Below, one piece after another: positions 43,257 through 52,372 of a stretch of DNA of 64,000 nucleotides. The DNA is from Thermoguttaceae bacterium. GTDB lineage: Bacteria > Planctomycetota > Planctomycetia > Pirellulales > Thermoguttaceae. Position 1 is the first letter of the stretch. Each line of letters starts with the position of its first letter. The DNA lies in contig JAFYQR010000203.1 of assembly GCA_017559825.1 (NCBI GenBank), forward strand, positions 1 through 64,000. Reading direction: 5' to 3'. Both the position numbers and the translations under genes were made by a program. The notes beneath the pieces were generated by a model, which searched no databases, was not told the DNA's origin, and saw only the letters and a program-made list of their open reading frames with translations.

Positions 43257-46022
43257 ATGCAACTTAACGGTTTAACTACGCAAGAAGTCGAAAGAAGCCG
43301 CCGCGAAAACGGTTCCAACGCATTGACGCAAATCCCGCCGGAACCGCTTTGGGCAAAAATTCTTCGCGGTTTCCAAGACCCGATGATCATGATTTTGTTG
43401 GTCGCGCTGGCGGTTCAGCTCGTCCTTTTGGCGCTCGGCGAAACCGAGTGGTACGAACCGCTCGGCGTTCTCGCCGCGATTTTGATCGCCAACCTTGCCG
43501 CCGCGCTCAGCGAAAACCGCCAACAGGGGAAAGCCTCCGCGCTCAAAGCCGAGGAAGAAGCAAAAGAAACGACGAAAGTCCTTCGAAACGGTCAACTTGC
43601 GGAAATTCACGTCAACGAAATCGTTGTCGGCGACATTGTGTATTTGCAAGCGGGCGACAAAATCCCGGCGGACGGCGGCGTCGTCGCGGGCTCGATTAAA
43701 GTCGATCAATCCCCGCTCAACGGCGAAACGGTCGAGGCGACGAAACGACCGCTCGAACCGGGCGAAACTTTCGACGCGAAAGACACGCATAACGAGCATT
43801 ACGGTTATCGCGGTTCCGTCGTTTGCGGCGGCGAAGGGCATATGGAAATTAAGGTCGTCGGCGACGCGACAGTTTTTGGCCAAATCGCGGCGGAGCTGCA
43901 AGAAAAAATCAACCGTAAAACGCCGCTACAAGTGAAGTTAGGCAAGCTCGCCCAACATATTTCGCAGTTCGGTTACATTGGCGCGTCGGCGATCGTTGTC
44001 GGCGTCTTGGCGCGAACGCTCGTTAGCGGCGAGGCGCCGACGGACGCGATGGGGTGGGTGCATTTGCTGATGAACGCGATCACGGTCGCCGTTACGATTA
44101 TCGTTTGCGCGGTGCCGGAAGGCTTGCCGATGCTGACGTCTCTTTTGCAGTCCTTCCAAAGCCTTAAAATGGTGCGCGACAACGTTTTAGTCCGCAAAAT
44201 CCACGGTCTTGAAACGGCGGGTAGTTTGAGCCTTTTATACAGCGACAAGACCGGCACGATTACCGAAGGGCGCCTCTCCGTCGAAGAGTTGGCGCTCGGC
44301 GACGCGACAACGTTCGGCTCGTTAAAGGAAGCGTCGTCTTGGTTTACGTCGGAATTTATTGTCGGAGTCGGAGTCAACAACAGCGCGACGGTCGGCGCGG
44401 AAAACGCGATTCTCGGCGGGAACAGTTCCGACCGAGCCTTATTGACGTTCCTCGCCGAATCGGGCGTCGCCGGTTTGATCGACAAATCGCAAACGTTGCA
44501 ATTTAACGCGTTCGACTCCGAAAAGAAAAAGTCGAGCGTCGTCGTTAAGGGCGAAAACGGCCCGGTCGTTTACGTCAAGGGCGCGGCGGAACGCGTCGTC
44601 GAACAGTGCGCCCGTTACCTCGACGCAAACGGCGTCGAACAAGCGTTTACGGACAAAAGCGCGATTGAAAAATACTCGCTCGAACAAGCGGCGCGTTCGA
44701 TGCGCCTTCTCGCGGTCGCGAAAGCGAACGGCGAAAGCGACGAAGCGCCCCTTACGCTAATCGGCGTCATCGGGATTCGCGACGCCGTTCGCAAGGAAGC
44801 GGCGGAAGCGATCGCCGTCGCGCAAAACGCCGGAATCCAAGTCGTTATGATCACCGGCGACCGCAAGGAAACCGCCGTCGCCATCGCGAAAGAATCCGGT
44901 TTGTTACATTCCGACGACGAAATCGCGTTGACGTCCGCCGAACTCGGCGCCAAATCGGACGACGAAGTGAAAGCGCTCCTGCCGAAATTACGCGTCGTCG
45001 CCCGAGCTTTGCCGAGCGACAAAAGCCGCTTAGTTACGTTGGCGCAAGAACTTAACCACGTCGTCGGGATGACCGGCGACGGCGTCAACGACTCCCCGGC
45101 GCTCAAAAAAGCGGACGTTGGTTTCGCGATGGGGAGCGGCACCGAAGTCGCGAAGGAAGCGGGCGAAATCACGATTCTCGACGATAATTTCCAATCGATC
45201 GGCAAGGCGATTCTTTACGGTCGCACGATCTTCAAAAGCATCCGAAAGTTTTTGATTTTCCAACTTACGGTCAACGTCGCGGCGGTTTTGACCTGCTTCC
45301 TCGGCCCGATGTTCGGCGTCAACGTCGTCTTGACGGTCGTTCAGCTACTCCTTGTCAACTTGGTGATGGACACCTTGGCGGCTCTGGCGTTCGGCGCGGA
45401 ACCTGCGTTGGCCGAGTATATGAAGGAGAAGCCGATTCCGCGTTCCGAGAAAATAGTTACGCGTCCGATGTTCTCGCAAATCCTTTTCGGCTCGCTGTTT
45501 ATCACCGCGATTAGTTTGTCGATTCTCTTCGTTCCGCCGATTCGCGGACTCTTCGAAGGGGACGCGAAGAAAGCGGCGTTAAGGACGGTTGATATTCAAA
45601 TTTACTACATAGACGACACGGCGTCAACAACCGACGTCGCGTCGTTCGACGCGCACACCGACGAATCGCAAAACGCGCCGGTTAAAAAATTTGGAACGCT
45701 GGACGAAGTCGACGCCGCGCATCGGGAAGCCCAACTCGACTACCTGCGTTCCGCCGTTTTCGCGTTCTTTATGATGGCGATCTCGTTCAACGGCTTCAAC
45801 GCTCGCACGACTAAGACGAACGTTTTCAGCGGTTTGCGCAAAAACCCGACGTTCCTTTGGGTCTTCGCCGGCGTCTTCGCGCTGCAATTCCTTGTCGTTA
45901 CGTTCGGCGGCCCGGCGTTGCACGTTCAACCGTTGAGCGCGACGAGTTGGTTCTGGTGCGCGCTCTTCGCGTTCGCGATTATCCCGCTCGACCTCCTTCG
46001 CAAGATCGCGTTTACTCGTTAA
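43257..46022 (+). CDS. Calcium-transporting P-type ATPase (type IIB/PMCA-like)
   Basis: 921 residues with the full P-type plan: N-terminal cation-ATPase domain, actuator motif SPLNGETVEA (TGE-equivalent NGE), phosphorylation site SDKTGT (D330), nucleotide domain with KGAAERV, hinge MTGDGVNDSPALK, and ten membrane spans. Transport-site residues VPEGLP (span 4) and NLVMDTLAAL (span 6) are those of Ca2+ pumps of the PMCA group. It would export Ca2+ (possibly Mn2+) from the cytoplasm. A ~50-residue polar loop (VDIQIYYIDDTASTTDV... to DEVDAAH) is inserted between C-terminal spans. No Shine-Dalgarno precedes the ATG, unlike most neighbours. Confidence 0.92.
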   Translation: MQLNGLTTQEVERSRRENGSNALTQIPPEPLWAKILRGFQDPMIMILLVALAVQLVLLALGETEWYEPLGVLAAILIANLAAALSENRQQGKASALKAEEEAKETTKVLRNGQLAEIHVNEIVVGDIVYLQAGDKIPADGGVVAGSIKVDQSPLNGETVEATKRPLEPGETFDAKDTHNEHYGYRGSVVCGGEGHMEIKVVGDATVFGQIAAELQEKINRKTPLQVKLGKLAQHISQFGYIGASAIVVGVLARTLVSGEAPTDAMGWVHLLMNAITVAVTIIVCAVPEGLPMLTSLLQSFQSLKMVRDNVLVRKIHGLETAGSLSLLYSDKTGTITEGRLSVEELALGDATTFGSLKEASSWFTSEFIVGVGVNNSATVGAENAILGGNSSDRALLTFLAESGVAGLIDKSQTLQFNAFDSEKKKSSVVVKGENGPVVYVKGAAERVVEQCARYLDANGVEQAFTDKSAIEKYSLEQAARSMRLLAVAKANGESDEAPLTLIGVIGIRDAVRKEAAEAIAVAQNAGIQVVMITGDRKETAVAIAKESGLLHSDDEIALTSAELGAKSDDEVKALLPKLRVVARALPSDKSRLVTLAQELNHVVGMTGDGVNDSPALKKADVGFAMGSGTEVAKEAGEITILDDNFQSIGKAILYGRTIFKSIRKFLIFQLTVNVAAVLTCFLGPMFGVNVVLTVVQLLLVNLVMDTLAALAFGAEPALAEYMKEKPIPRSEKIVTRPMFSQILFGSLFITAISLSILFVPPIRGLFEGDAKKAALRTVDIQIYYIDDTASTTDVASFDAHTDESQNAPVKKFGTLDEVDAAHREAQLDYLRSAVFAFFMMAISFNGFNARTTKTNVFSGLRKNPTFLWVFAGVFALQFLVVTFGGPALHVQPLSATSWFWCALFAFAIIPLDLLRKIAFTR

Positions 46023-46053
46023 ATTTCAACGCTTACAAGCAACGCGTTACATT

Positions 46054-46106
46054 GCGCCGTCTTCATGCTTTCGCTTCGCCGAAAGCGACGAAGGCGGCGC
46101 GTTTTT
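46054..46106 (+). terminator. Rho-independent terminator of the P-ATPase gene
   Basis: GCGCCGTCTTC pairs with GAAGGCGGCGC (one wobble), with an inner GCTTTCG/CGAAAGC stem, followed by GTTTTTCC. It lies ~30 nt past the P-ATPase stop and before the GH51 start. Confidence 0.85.
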
Positions 46107-46147
46107 CCTTTTACTTTTCCCTTTCCTTTTTACGAAAACGTTCCTTT

Positions 46148-47785
46148 ATGTCGCCTCTTGCAACGTTACCCATGTTTTCACGCGCTTTACGTTCCGTTTT
46201 AACGTCGTTAATTTGCGTCGCGACGCCGGTCGTTTTCGCGCAAAACGCTTCGCCCGAACCGACGCGAATCGTCGTTTCGCTTCCGGAAAAACCGGTCGAA
46301 ATCGCGCCGACGATTTACGGGCAAATGCTCGAAGACTGCAACGACCGCGTTATTTACGACGGCGCCGTCGGGAAAAACGGCGAAGCGCGACCGCATGTCG
46401 ACCGACTTTTGCGCGACCTCGAAATTCCGGTCGTCCGCTGGCCAGGCGGCACGTTCGTCCTCGAATACCAATGGGAGCGCGGCGTCGGCCCGGTCGACGA
46501 ACGCCCGACCGTCCCGGTTCGCTGTTGGGGAGGCGTCGAAAACCACCGCTTCGGCACGGACGAGTTCCTCGCTTGGTGCGAGCGCGTCGACACGGCGCCG
46601 TATATCAACCTGAACGCGAATCTTCACCCCGATCCGGAGATCGGCGGCTCGCTCGAAAAGTCGCTCGCTTGGATCGAATACGTCGTCGGCGACGCGTCGA
46701 CGCAGGGCGGTCAAGAACGCGCAAAGAACGGTCGCGTCGAACCTTACGACGTTCGTTACTGGTGCGTCGGGAACGAAGAATGGGGCGGGTTCGGCCAAGG
46801 CGTTCGGCTGAACGCCGAGCAATACGCCGCGCTTTTGGACGTTTGGGCGACGGCGATTCGCGCACGTTTTCCCGACTTGGAACTCCTCGGCGTCGGGCAC
46901 GGAACCGCTTGGAACAAAACCGTTTTGAACCGTTGCGGCGAAAAAATCGACTGGTTGACGCAACATTATTACGTCAACGCCCGCGTCGTCGACGGCAAAC
47001 TCGTTTCGCCGGACTCGACGCTCTTCGCCCCGGCGCAAACGGAGGGGCGTCTGCGCAAACTCGCGGAAATCGTCGAGGCGGCGAACGTTCGTTTGAACCG
47101 AAAAAACCGCCCGATTCGGCTCGCCGTCGACGAGTGGAACTGCCGCCACTCCGTTAGCCAAAACGGTTCGTCGTCGAGGTTTACGCGCCAAGACGATCGC
47201 CGTCTTTACGACTGCGTCGTCGTCGCCGGGACGCTGAACGCGTTCGTCCGCGCGAGCCCAACGGTCGCGATGGGGACGTACATTTTCCCGGTCAACGGAC
47301 ACGGCGTCGTCAAAACGGTCGGCGAAAACGACGCGTACCCGACGGCGCTTTACCCGATTTTCCAAACTTACCGCCAAAAAATCGTCGGCGTCCGTTGCGA
47401 CGCGACGGTTTCCGGCCCCGGCGTTCGCTCGGCGGACGTTAAATTCGCGCTCGAAGGCGACGCAAACGGCGAAAAGACGGCGCTTCCGGAAACGTTGCCT
47501 TATCTCGACGCCGTCGCCGCGACGCCGGACGCGACGTCGCTTAACGTTGTTGTCGTCAACCGCTCCGCGACGAAGGCGCAAATCGCAAACGTCAAGCTTC
47601 CCCTAGGTTATATTCCCGTCGCTAAGAGCGAGCTCGTCGCCGACGGAATCGACGCGGCCAACGACGCCGAAAAGCGCGACGCGGTCGTTTTGAAGTCGAG
47701 CCCGGTCGACGCCGCCGAACGCTCGTTTACCGTCGAACCTTGCGGTTTCCTCCTCCTCGAATGCCGCCGCGACGCCGCGAAGTAA
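46148..47785 (+). CDS. Secreted GH51 alpha-L-arabinofuranosidase
   Basis: 545 residues from the ATG at 46148 (a longer frame runs back into the P-ATPase gene and has no support; a second ATG at 46172 is possible). Signal peptide to about residue 32 (VATPVVFAQ). The GH51 barrel shows IYGQMLEDCNDRVIYDGAVG, VVRWPGGTFVLEYQW, acid/base E210 in VGNEEWGG, GHGTAWNK, and the nucleophile E329 in AVDEWNCRH; a C-terminal beta-sandwich follows. It removes alpha-L-arabinofuranose from arabinan or arabinoxylan. Many GH51 enzymes are intracellular; a signal peptide here implies extracytoplasmic action. The next gene begins 63 bp downstream and is probably co-transcribed. Confidence 0.93.
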   Translation: MSPLATLPMFSRALRSVLTSLICVATPVVFAQNASPEPTRIVVSLPEKPVEIAPTIYGQMLEDCNDRVIYDGAVGKNGEARPHVDRLLRDLEIPVVRWPGGTFVLEYQWERGVGPVDERPTVPVRCWGGVENHRFGTDEFLAWCERVDTAPYINLNANLHPDPEIGGSLEKSLAWIEYVVGDASTQGGQERAKNGRVEPYDVRYWCVGNEEWGGFGQGVRLNAEQYAALLDVWATAIRARFPDLELLGVGHGTAWNKTVLNRCGEKIDWLTQHYYVNARVVDGKLVSPDSTLFAPAQTEGRLRKLAEIVEAANVRLNRKNRPIRLAVDEWNCRHSVSQNGSSSRFTRQDDRRLYDCVVVAGTLNAFVRASPTVAMGTYIFPVNGHGVVKTVGENDAYPTALYPIFQTYRQKIVGVRCDATVSGPGVRSADVKFALEGDANGEKTALPETLPYLDAVAATPDATSLNVVVVNRSATKAQIANVKLPLGYIPVAKSELVADGIDAANDAEKRDAVVLKSSPVDAAERSFTVEPCGFLLLECRRDAAK

Positions 47786-47848
47786 CGCCGCGTTTTCCCT
47801 TTCGCTTTCGTTTTTATTTGCTTCTAGCGTTTTCAGAGAAAGGACTTT

Positions 47849-50539
47849 ATGTCTCGACGTTTCCTCCGCCGCCGCGCCGCGACGCTCGCCGTTGTTTCGC
47901 TCGCCGCCGCGCTCGGCGTCCCCTCGATTTTCGCCGACGACGCCAAGTCGCCGACGCCCGAATCCGCCGACGCTTCCGCCGTCGTCAAACCGGACGCGCC
48001 GCCGACGCCGCTCGCGCTAAAACGTTCGTTCGGCGGCGTTTATCCGCGTCTCGCTTGGTTCAACGACGAAAACGAATGCGGAACCGGCGCGGTCGTTCCT
48101 TGGGCCGGCCGCCTTTGGACGATCACCTACGGGCCGCACCTTCCCAACGGTTCCAGCGACAAGCTTTACGAAATCGACGCCGACTTGAACCGAACGACGC
48201 GCCCGGAGAGCGTCGGCGGCACAAACGCCAACCGGCTGATTCATCGCGACTCAAACCAGCTTTTCATCGGGTCGCACGCGATCGCCGCCGACGGAACCGT
48301 CCGGACGATTCCGCATTCGCAAATGTTCGGGCGGCACACCGCCGTCGCGACGCACCTAACCGACCAGAAAAACAAGGTTTACTTCCTCACGATGGAGGAA
48401 GGTCTTTACGAAGTCGACGTGAACACGCTCGAAGTGAAAGAGCTTTATACCGACGGCAATCGCCCGCGTCCGGACGGCGCCGACGTTCTTCCCGGCTATC
48501 ACGGCAAGGGCGGGTATACGTCGCAGGGCCGGCTCGTTTACGCAAACAACGGCGAAGACTCAGCCGAAGCGCGCGTCAATCCGAACGTTCCGTCCGGCTG
48601 CCTCGCGGAAAAGACGGCGGACGGCGATTGGAAAGTCGTTTTGCGCAAACAGTTTACCGAAGTAACGACGAAGGGCGGAATCGACGGCGCGGACTCGGAA
48701 AACGACCCGCTTTGGTCGCTCGGCTGGGATTATCGTTCGGTTATTCTCGCGCTTCTCGACGACGGCGAGTGGAGCTTTTACCGCCTCCCGAAAGCGTCGC
48801 ACTGTTACGACGGGGCGCACGGCTGGAACACCGAATGGCCGCGCATTCGCGAAATCGACTCGCCGACCGACTTTTTGGCGACGATGCACGGACATTTTTG
48901 GCGTTTTCCGAGCGATTTCAGCGCGAAAAACGCCCGCGGAATCCGTCCGCGCTCGACGTATCTTAAAGTTATCGGCGACTTTGCGCTTTGGAACGGACGA
49001 ATCGCGTTCGGTTGCGACGACGCGGCGAAGAGCGAATTTTTGAACAAATCGCCGCTCAAAGGCGAGGTCGCGGGCCCGGGGCGCTCGAACTCGAACCTTT
49101 GGTTCGTCGAGCCGGACAAACTCGATTCGTTCGGCCCGGCGCTTGGGCGCGGCGCGGTTTGGTTCGACGAAGCGGTCGAGCGCGACGCGGCGTCGGACGC
49201 TTACCTTTTCGCCGGGTTCGACCGTCGGAGCGCGTTCGTCGATTTTGCCGACGCGACGCTTCCGGAAGACGTTGAAAACGTTGAGATTACCTTTGAAGTC
49301 GACCGCGACGGAACCGGCGCTTGGGCGCCGTTGAAAACGGTCGTCGTCCCGAAAAACGCCGCTCCGCTTAGCGCGAACGCCGACGCAAACGCCGCCCAGC
49401 CGTCCGACGCAAACCGCCGCGGCGGAACCGTTTGGGTTGATTTTTCGGAAACCGACGCCGGCGAATGGATTCGCGTCCGCTCGAACGCCGCTCTTGTCGA
49501 CGCGACCTGCTTCTTCCATTACAAGAACGCCGACGACCGCCCGACGCAAGCCGCGCCGATTTTCGACGGAATCGCTTCTCCCGCCGACGTTTCCGAGTTC
49601 CTCGGCGCTCGTATGTGGGCGCGCGCCGATAACGACCGTCTCGCCGTCGTTTCGTCGATCGTCAAAAACGGAAAGGTCGCCGAGGAACGGTATTACGAAC
49701 TAACCGAAGACGGGCGCCTCGAACGTGTTCCCTGCCGTTTCGAAGGAGGCGAACCCGGAACGATTAACCGCGTCAAAGCGATGGTCGAACCGCGACTTCC
49801 GGCGTCGGAAGTCTTTTCCGTCGACGAGTTAAGCGCGCTCGTCGTCTTGAACGGGAACCGCTATCGCCTCCCGCTCGGCTCGGAGGAAGCGGCCCGCGTC
49901 GCGTCCCCGCTCGCTTGCCGACTCGCCCGCGAAACGGCGACCGAGCGCGACTTATTCCATTGCGCCGGAACGTTTTACGAACTTCCCGCTCAAAACGCGG
50001 GCGGCTTCGCGAAGATTCGTCCGATCGCGACCGACGGACGGCTGATCGTCGATTACGTTTCGTACCGCGGCTTGCTCGTTCTCGCGGGCGTCGCGCCGCA
50101 AAGCGTTCAAAATTCGACGGATAACGCCGTCGATTCGACCGAAAAAACGTCGACGACCGGGCGAATCGTCCGCTCCGACGACGGCGGCGCCGCGCTTTGG
50201 CTCGGCTCGCTCGACGATCTTTGGGCGTTCGGCAAAGCGGTCGGTCGCGGCTCCGTTTGGCGCGAAACTTCCGTCGCGGCGGGAGTTCCGTCCGATTCGT
50301 TCCTCGCGACCGGCTTCGACCGCAAAACGCTCGTTCTCGAAAATCACTCGGACGCCGACGTCGAAATCGCGTTGGAAGCCGACGCGACCGCAAGCGGCGA
50401 TTGGCGGGAATACCGTCGTTTCCAAGTTCCGGCGGGACAAAAGGTTGAGTTCGATTTCCCGGAATCGTTCCAAGCGTATTGGCTCCGAACGGTCGCCGAC
50501 CGCGCCGCGACGTTGAGCGCGACCTTTATTTACCGTTGA
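47849..50539 (+). CDS. Large secreted protein of unknown function, propeller-like N-terminal part
   Basis: 896 residues with a signal peptide (~1-28; LAAALGVPSIFA). No family was recognised. The N-terminal half contains repeated short strands (VVPWAGRLWTITYG, NQLFIGSHAIAADG, NKVYFLTMEEGLYEVD, GRLVYANNGEDS) like a quinoprotein- or kelch-type beta-propeller. The C-terminal half contains two copies of a YLFAGFDRRSAFVDF / FLATGFDRKTLVLEN block followed by a jelly-roll-like segment (VEIALEADATASGDWREY), an internal duplication. It directly follows the GH51 gene (63 bp, RBS AGAAAGGAC), so a role in binding or processing arabinose-containing glycans is plausible but not shown. A hairpin follows. Confidence 0.75.
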   Translation: MSRRFLRRRAATLAVVSLAAALGVPSIFADDAKSPTPESADASAVVKPDAPPTPLALKRSFGGVYPRLAWFNDENECGTGAVVPWAGRLWTITYGPHLPNGSSDKLYEIDADLNRTTRPESVGGTNANRLIHRDSNQLFIGSHAIAADGTVRTIPHSQMFGRHTAVATHLTDQKNKVYFLTMEEGLYEVDVNTLEVKELYTDGNRPRPDGADVLPGYHGKGGYTSQGRLVYANNGEDSAEARVNPNVPSGCLAEKTADGDWKVVLRKQFTEVTTKGGIDGADSENDPLWSLGWDYRSVILALLDDGEWSFYRLPKASHCYDGAHGWNTEWPRIREIDSPTDFLATMHGHFWRFPSDFSAKNARGIRPRSTYLKVIGDFALWNGRIAFGCDDAAKSEFLNKSPLKGEVAGPGRSNSNLWFVEPDKLDSFGPALGRGAVWFDEAVERDAASDAYLFAGFDRRSAFVDFADATLPEDVENVEITFEVDRDGTGAWAPLKTVVVPKNAAPLSANADANAAQPSDANRRGGTVWVDFSETDAGEWIRVRSNAALVDATCFFHYKNADDRPTQAAPIFDGIASPADVSEFLGARMWARADNDRLAVVSSIVKNGKVAEERYYELTEDGRLERVPCRFEGGEPGTINRVKAMVEPRLPASEVFSVDELSALVVLNGNRYRLPLGSEEAARVASPLACRLARETATERDLFHCAGTFYELPAQNAGGFAKIRPIATDGRLIVDYVSYRGLLVLAGVAPQSVQNSTDNAVDSTEKTSTTGRIVRSDDGGAALWLGSLDDLWAFGKAVGRGSVWRETSVAAGVPSDSFLATGFDRKTLVLENHSDADVEIALEADATASGDWREYRRFQVPAGQKVEFDFPESFQAYWLRTVADRAATLSATFIYR

Positions 50540-50551
50540 CGTTTTCGAGCC

Positions 50552-50585
50552 GAGCGAACGCGTCTCGTTTCCGACGCGTTCGCTC
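50552..50585 (+). terminator. Perfect hairpin downstream of the GH51 / unknown-protein pair
   Basis: GAGCGAACGCGTC (50552-50564) and GACGCGTTCGCTC (50573-50585) pair perfectly over 13 bp. A T-rich stretch starts ~10 nt later, so terminator activity is likely but not certain. Confidence 0.6.
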
Positions 50586-50662
50586 GACGAAGTCGTTTTC
50601 TTTTCTTCGCTCGTTCCTGTCGATAAATCCGTCAAAAAACGGCTCGCGCTCTCAAGAAAATC

Positions 50663-50691
50663 TTGACGCCGCGTTTTTTCCACGTTATAAT
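50663..50691 (+). promoter_or_regulatory. Consensus sigma70-type promoter of the response-regulator operon
   Basis: TTGACG (50663-50668), exactly 17 bp, TATAAT (50686-50691); boxes are identical to those of the HGSNAT-like promoter. The implied leader to the ATG at 50771 is ~73 nt. Confidence 0.8.
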
Positions 50692-50770
50692 ATTGGAAAA
50701 CGTTCCGCTTGGAAACGATTTCGTTCGTTCCGTTCGAACCGCTTCCGCGTCGTTGAATCAAGGAAATTTT

Positions 50771-51406
50771 ATGTCCGTTCGCCTCGTCGTCGCCGACCCG
50801 CACCCCGTCGTTCGCGCCGGTCTCGTCGCTTTTTTCGCCGACGCCGACGCGCAAATCGTCGACGAAGCGCAAACCGGCGAACAACTCGTCGCCAAGACGC
50901 TCGCCGCTTGGCCGGACGTCGTTTTACTCGACGTTAAGTTTCCGGATCAAACGGGTTTTGAAGCGGTTGAAACGCTCCGAGCGCGTCGATACGACGGACG
51001 GATCGTTTTCTTTTCCGACGTCGATCAACAAGCGAGTTTCGCCCGCGCGCTCGCGGTCGGCGCCGACTCGTATTTGCTGAAGAAAACATCGCGAGCCGAG
51101 CTTTGCCGCGTTGTGCGAGCGCTTGTCGCCGACTCGGACGCCGGGCTCGAACGTTCCGGCGAACTGCGTCGCGTCGCGTCGCTCGTTCGTCGTCGAACGG
51201 TCGATCCGACGAATCCGCTGACGCCGCGCGAAACCCAAGTGCTTCGTTGTATCGCGCTCGGGTTGAGCAACAAGGAAATCGCCGCGTCGCTGAGGTTAAG
51301 CCTCGACACGATCAAGGAACACGTGCAGAATATTCTGCGCAAACTCGACGCTCGCGACCGCGCGCAGGCCGCCGTTTGGGCCGTTCGCAACAAATTGATT
51401 CCCTAA
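50771..51406 (+). CDS. LuxR/NarL-family response regulator
   Basis: 211 residues from the ATG at 50771 (AAGGAAATTTT upstream). Receiver domain 1-~120: acidic D9, phospho-acceptor D54 in VLLDVKFPDQTG, and K104 in YLLKKTSRAE, all conserved. A GerE/LuxR helix-turn-helix occupies ~147-211 (PLTPRETQVLRCIALGLSNK, then SLDTIKEHVQNILRKL). It should bind DNA upon phosphorylation, but no sensor kinase is in the window. It is followed by a STAS-domain and RsbW-like pair on the same strand, which suggests a joint stress-response or partner-switch output (inference). Confidence 0.93.
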   Translation: MSVRLVVADPHPVVRAGLVAFFADADAQIVDEAQTGEQLVAKTLAAWPDVVLLDVKFPDQTGFEAVETLRARRYDGRIVFFSDVDQQASFARALAVGADSYLLKKTSRAELCRVVRALVADSDAGLERSGELRRVASLVRRRTVDPTNPLTPRETQVLRCIALGLSNKEIAASLRLSLDTIKEHVQNILRKLDARDRAQAAVWAVRNKLIP

Positions 51407-51488
51407 ACTCGTCGCGCCGAGCGCCGAGTTCGACTTTGCCACTTTTTTGCGCCCGTCCGACCGACGGCGCGCCTAAGGACGCTAACTT

Positions 51489-51851
51489 ATGAGCGACTCT
51501 AAAGTCCATTTGATGGTTCGTTACGTAGACGACGCGGCGATCGCCGACTGCCTCGACGTTAAATTGAACGAGGAGCTTAGCATTCAATCTTGGGGCGACG
51601 AGATTTACGCGCTGATCCAAAGTTGCAACGAAGAAAAACGCGTCGTCGTCAACTTTTCCAACGTCAAGTTTATGTCGAGCTCGGCGTTGCGCGTCCTCAT
51701 CACCGCGAACACAAAGGCGAAAGCCAAAGGAATTACGCTTTTCCTCTGCGGCGTCGACGAAAATATTCTTGAAGTTTTCAAGATCACGAAACTCGACACT
51801 ATTTTCAAAATTCGTCCGTCCGAAGTCGAAGCGCTTCATTCGCTACTTTGA
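51489..51851 (+). CDS. STAS-domain anti-sigma-factor antagonist (RsbV/SpoIIAA type)
   Basis: 120 residues, one STAS domain: an N-terminal strand pair, VVVNFSNVKFMSSSALRVLI and LFLCGVDENILEVFKITKLDTIF. Alignment to SpoIIAA places the phosphorylatable serine at S64; the preceding Asp of the usual FMDSSGL reads S63 here. The protein would bind the kinase-type anti-sigma factor when unphosphorylated. A short N-terminal addition (MSDSKVHLMVRYV) precedes the domain. Spacing of 59 bp to the RsbW-like gene suggests an operon. Which sigma factor is controlled is unknown, as none lies nearby. Confidence 0.85.
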   Translation: MSDSKVHLMVRYVDDAAIADCLDVKLNEELSIQSWGDEIYALIQSCNEEKRVVVNFSNVKFMSSSALRVLITANTKAKAKGITLFLCGVDENILEVFKITKLDTIFKIRPSEVEALHSLL

Positions 51852-51910
51852 CCTTGAACGCGAAATCGAGTTTTCTCTCGGTTTGCGTTTCCGTTTTCGC
51901 GAGAACCGTT

Positions 51911-52342
51911 ATGTCGTCGCACCCGAACAGCGTTTGGCGTTTTACGACGTCGTTTCCTAGCGTTTCCGGCGCCGGCGAGGCGTTCGTCGACGCGGTCGTC
52001 GAAGAGTTGGAACGGCGCGCTTGGATTCCTAAAGACTTGTTCGCCGTCCGTTTAGCGTTGGAAGAAGCGATCGCGAACGCCGTCGAACACGGCAACGGTC
52101 GCGATCCCTCGAAGAAGGTCGACGTTTCTGCGGAAGTCGCCGTCGAACGCGTTCTTTTGTCGGTTCGCGACGAAGGCGAGGGGTTCGACGAAGCCGCGGC
52201 GCCCAATCCGCTTCTCGCCGAGAACTTGGAGGAGCCGAACGGACGCGGCCTTCTGTTGATTCGCAGTTTTATGACGAACGTTTGGCGCGCGTCCGGGGGC
52301 GCCGAAATCGTTATGGAAAAAACGCCGACGCCGCTCTCCTAA
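51911..52342 (+). CDS. RsbW-like serine-protein kinase / anti-sigma factor (HATPase_c)
   Basis: 143 residues from the ATG at 51911. A TTG codon overlapping the STAS stop (51848) would add 21 residues, but these look unlike the family, so the internal ATG with GAGAACC upstream is preferred. GHKL ATPase motifs are present: N-box EEAIANAVEHGNG, G1 DEGEGFD, G2 GRGLLLIRSF. In partner-switch systems the kinase phosphorylates the STAS antagonist and sequesters a sigma factor or another target. Two overlapping terminator hairpins follow. A cognate sigma factor or PP2C phosphatase is not in the window. Confidence 0.85.
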   Translation: MSSHPNSVWRFTTSFPSVSGAGEAFVDAVVEELERRAWIPKDLFAVRLALEEAIANAVEHGNGRDPSKKVDVSAEVAVERVLLSVRDEGEGFDEAAAPNPLLAENLEEPNGRGLLLIRSFMTNVWRASGGAEIVMEKTPTPLS

Positions 52343-52372
52343 AGCGGGTCGCGACGTTGTTTCGTTTTTGAG

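Noticed and set aside
45857-46147. N-terminal extension of the GH51 gene into the P-ATPase gene
   Set aside because: It overlaps the end of a well-conserved ATPase and its terminator; the ATG at 46148 starts a signal peptide.
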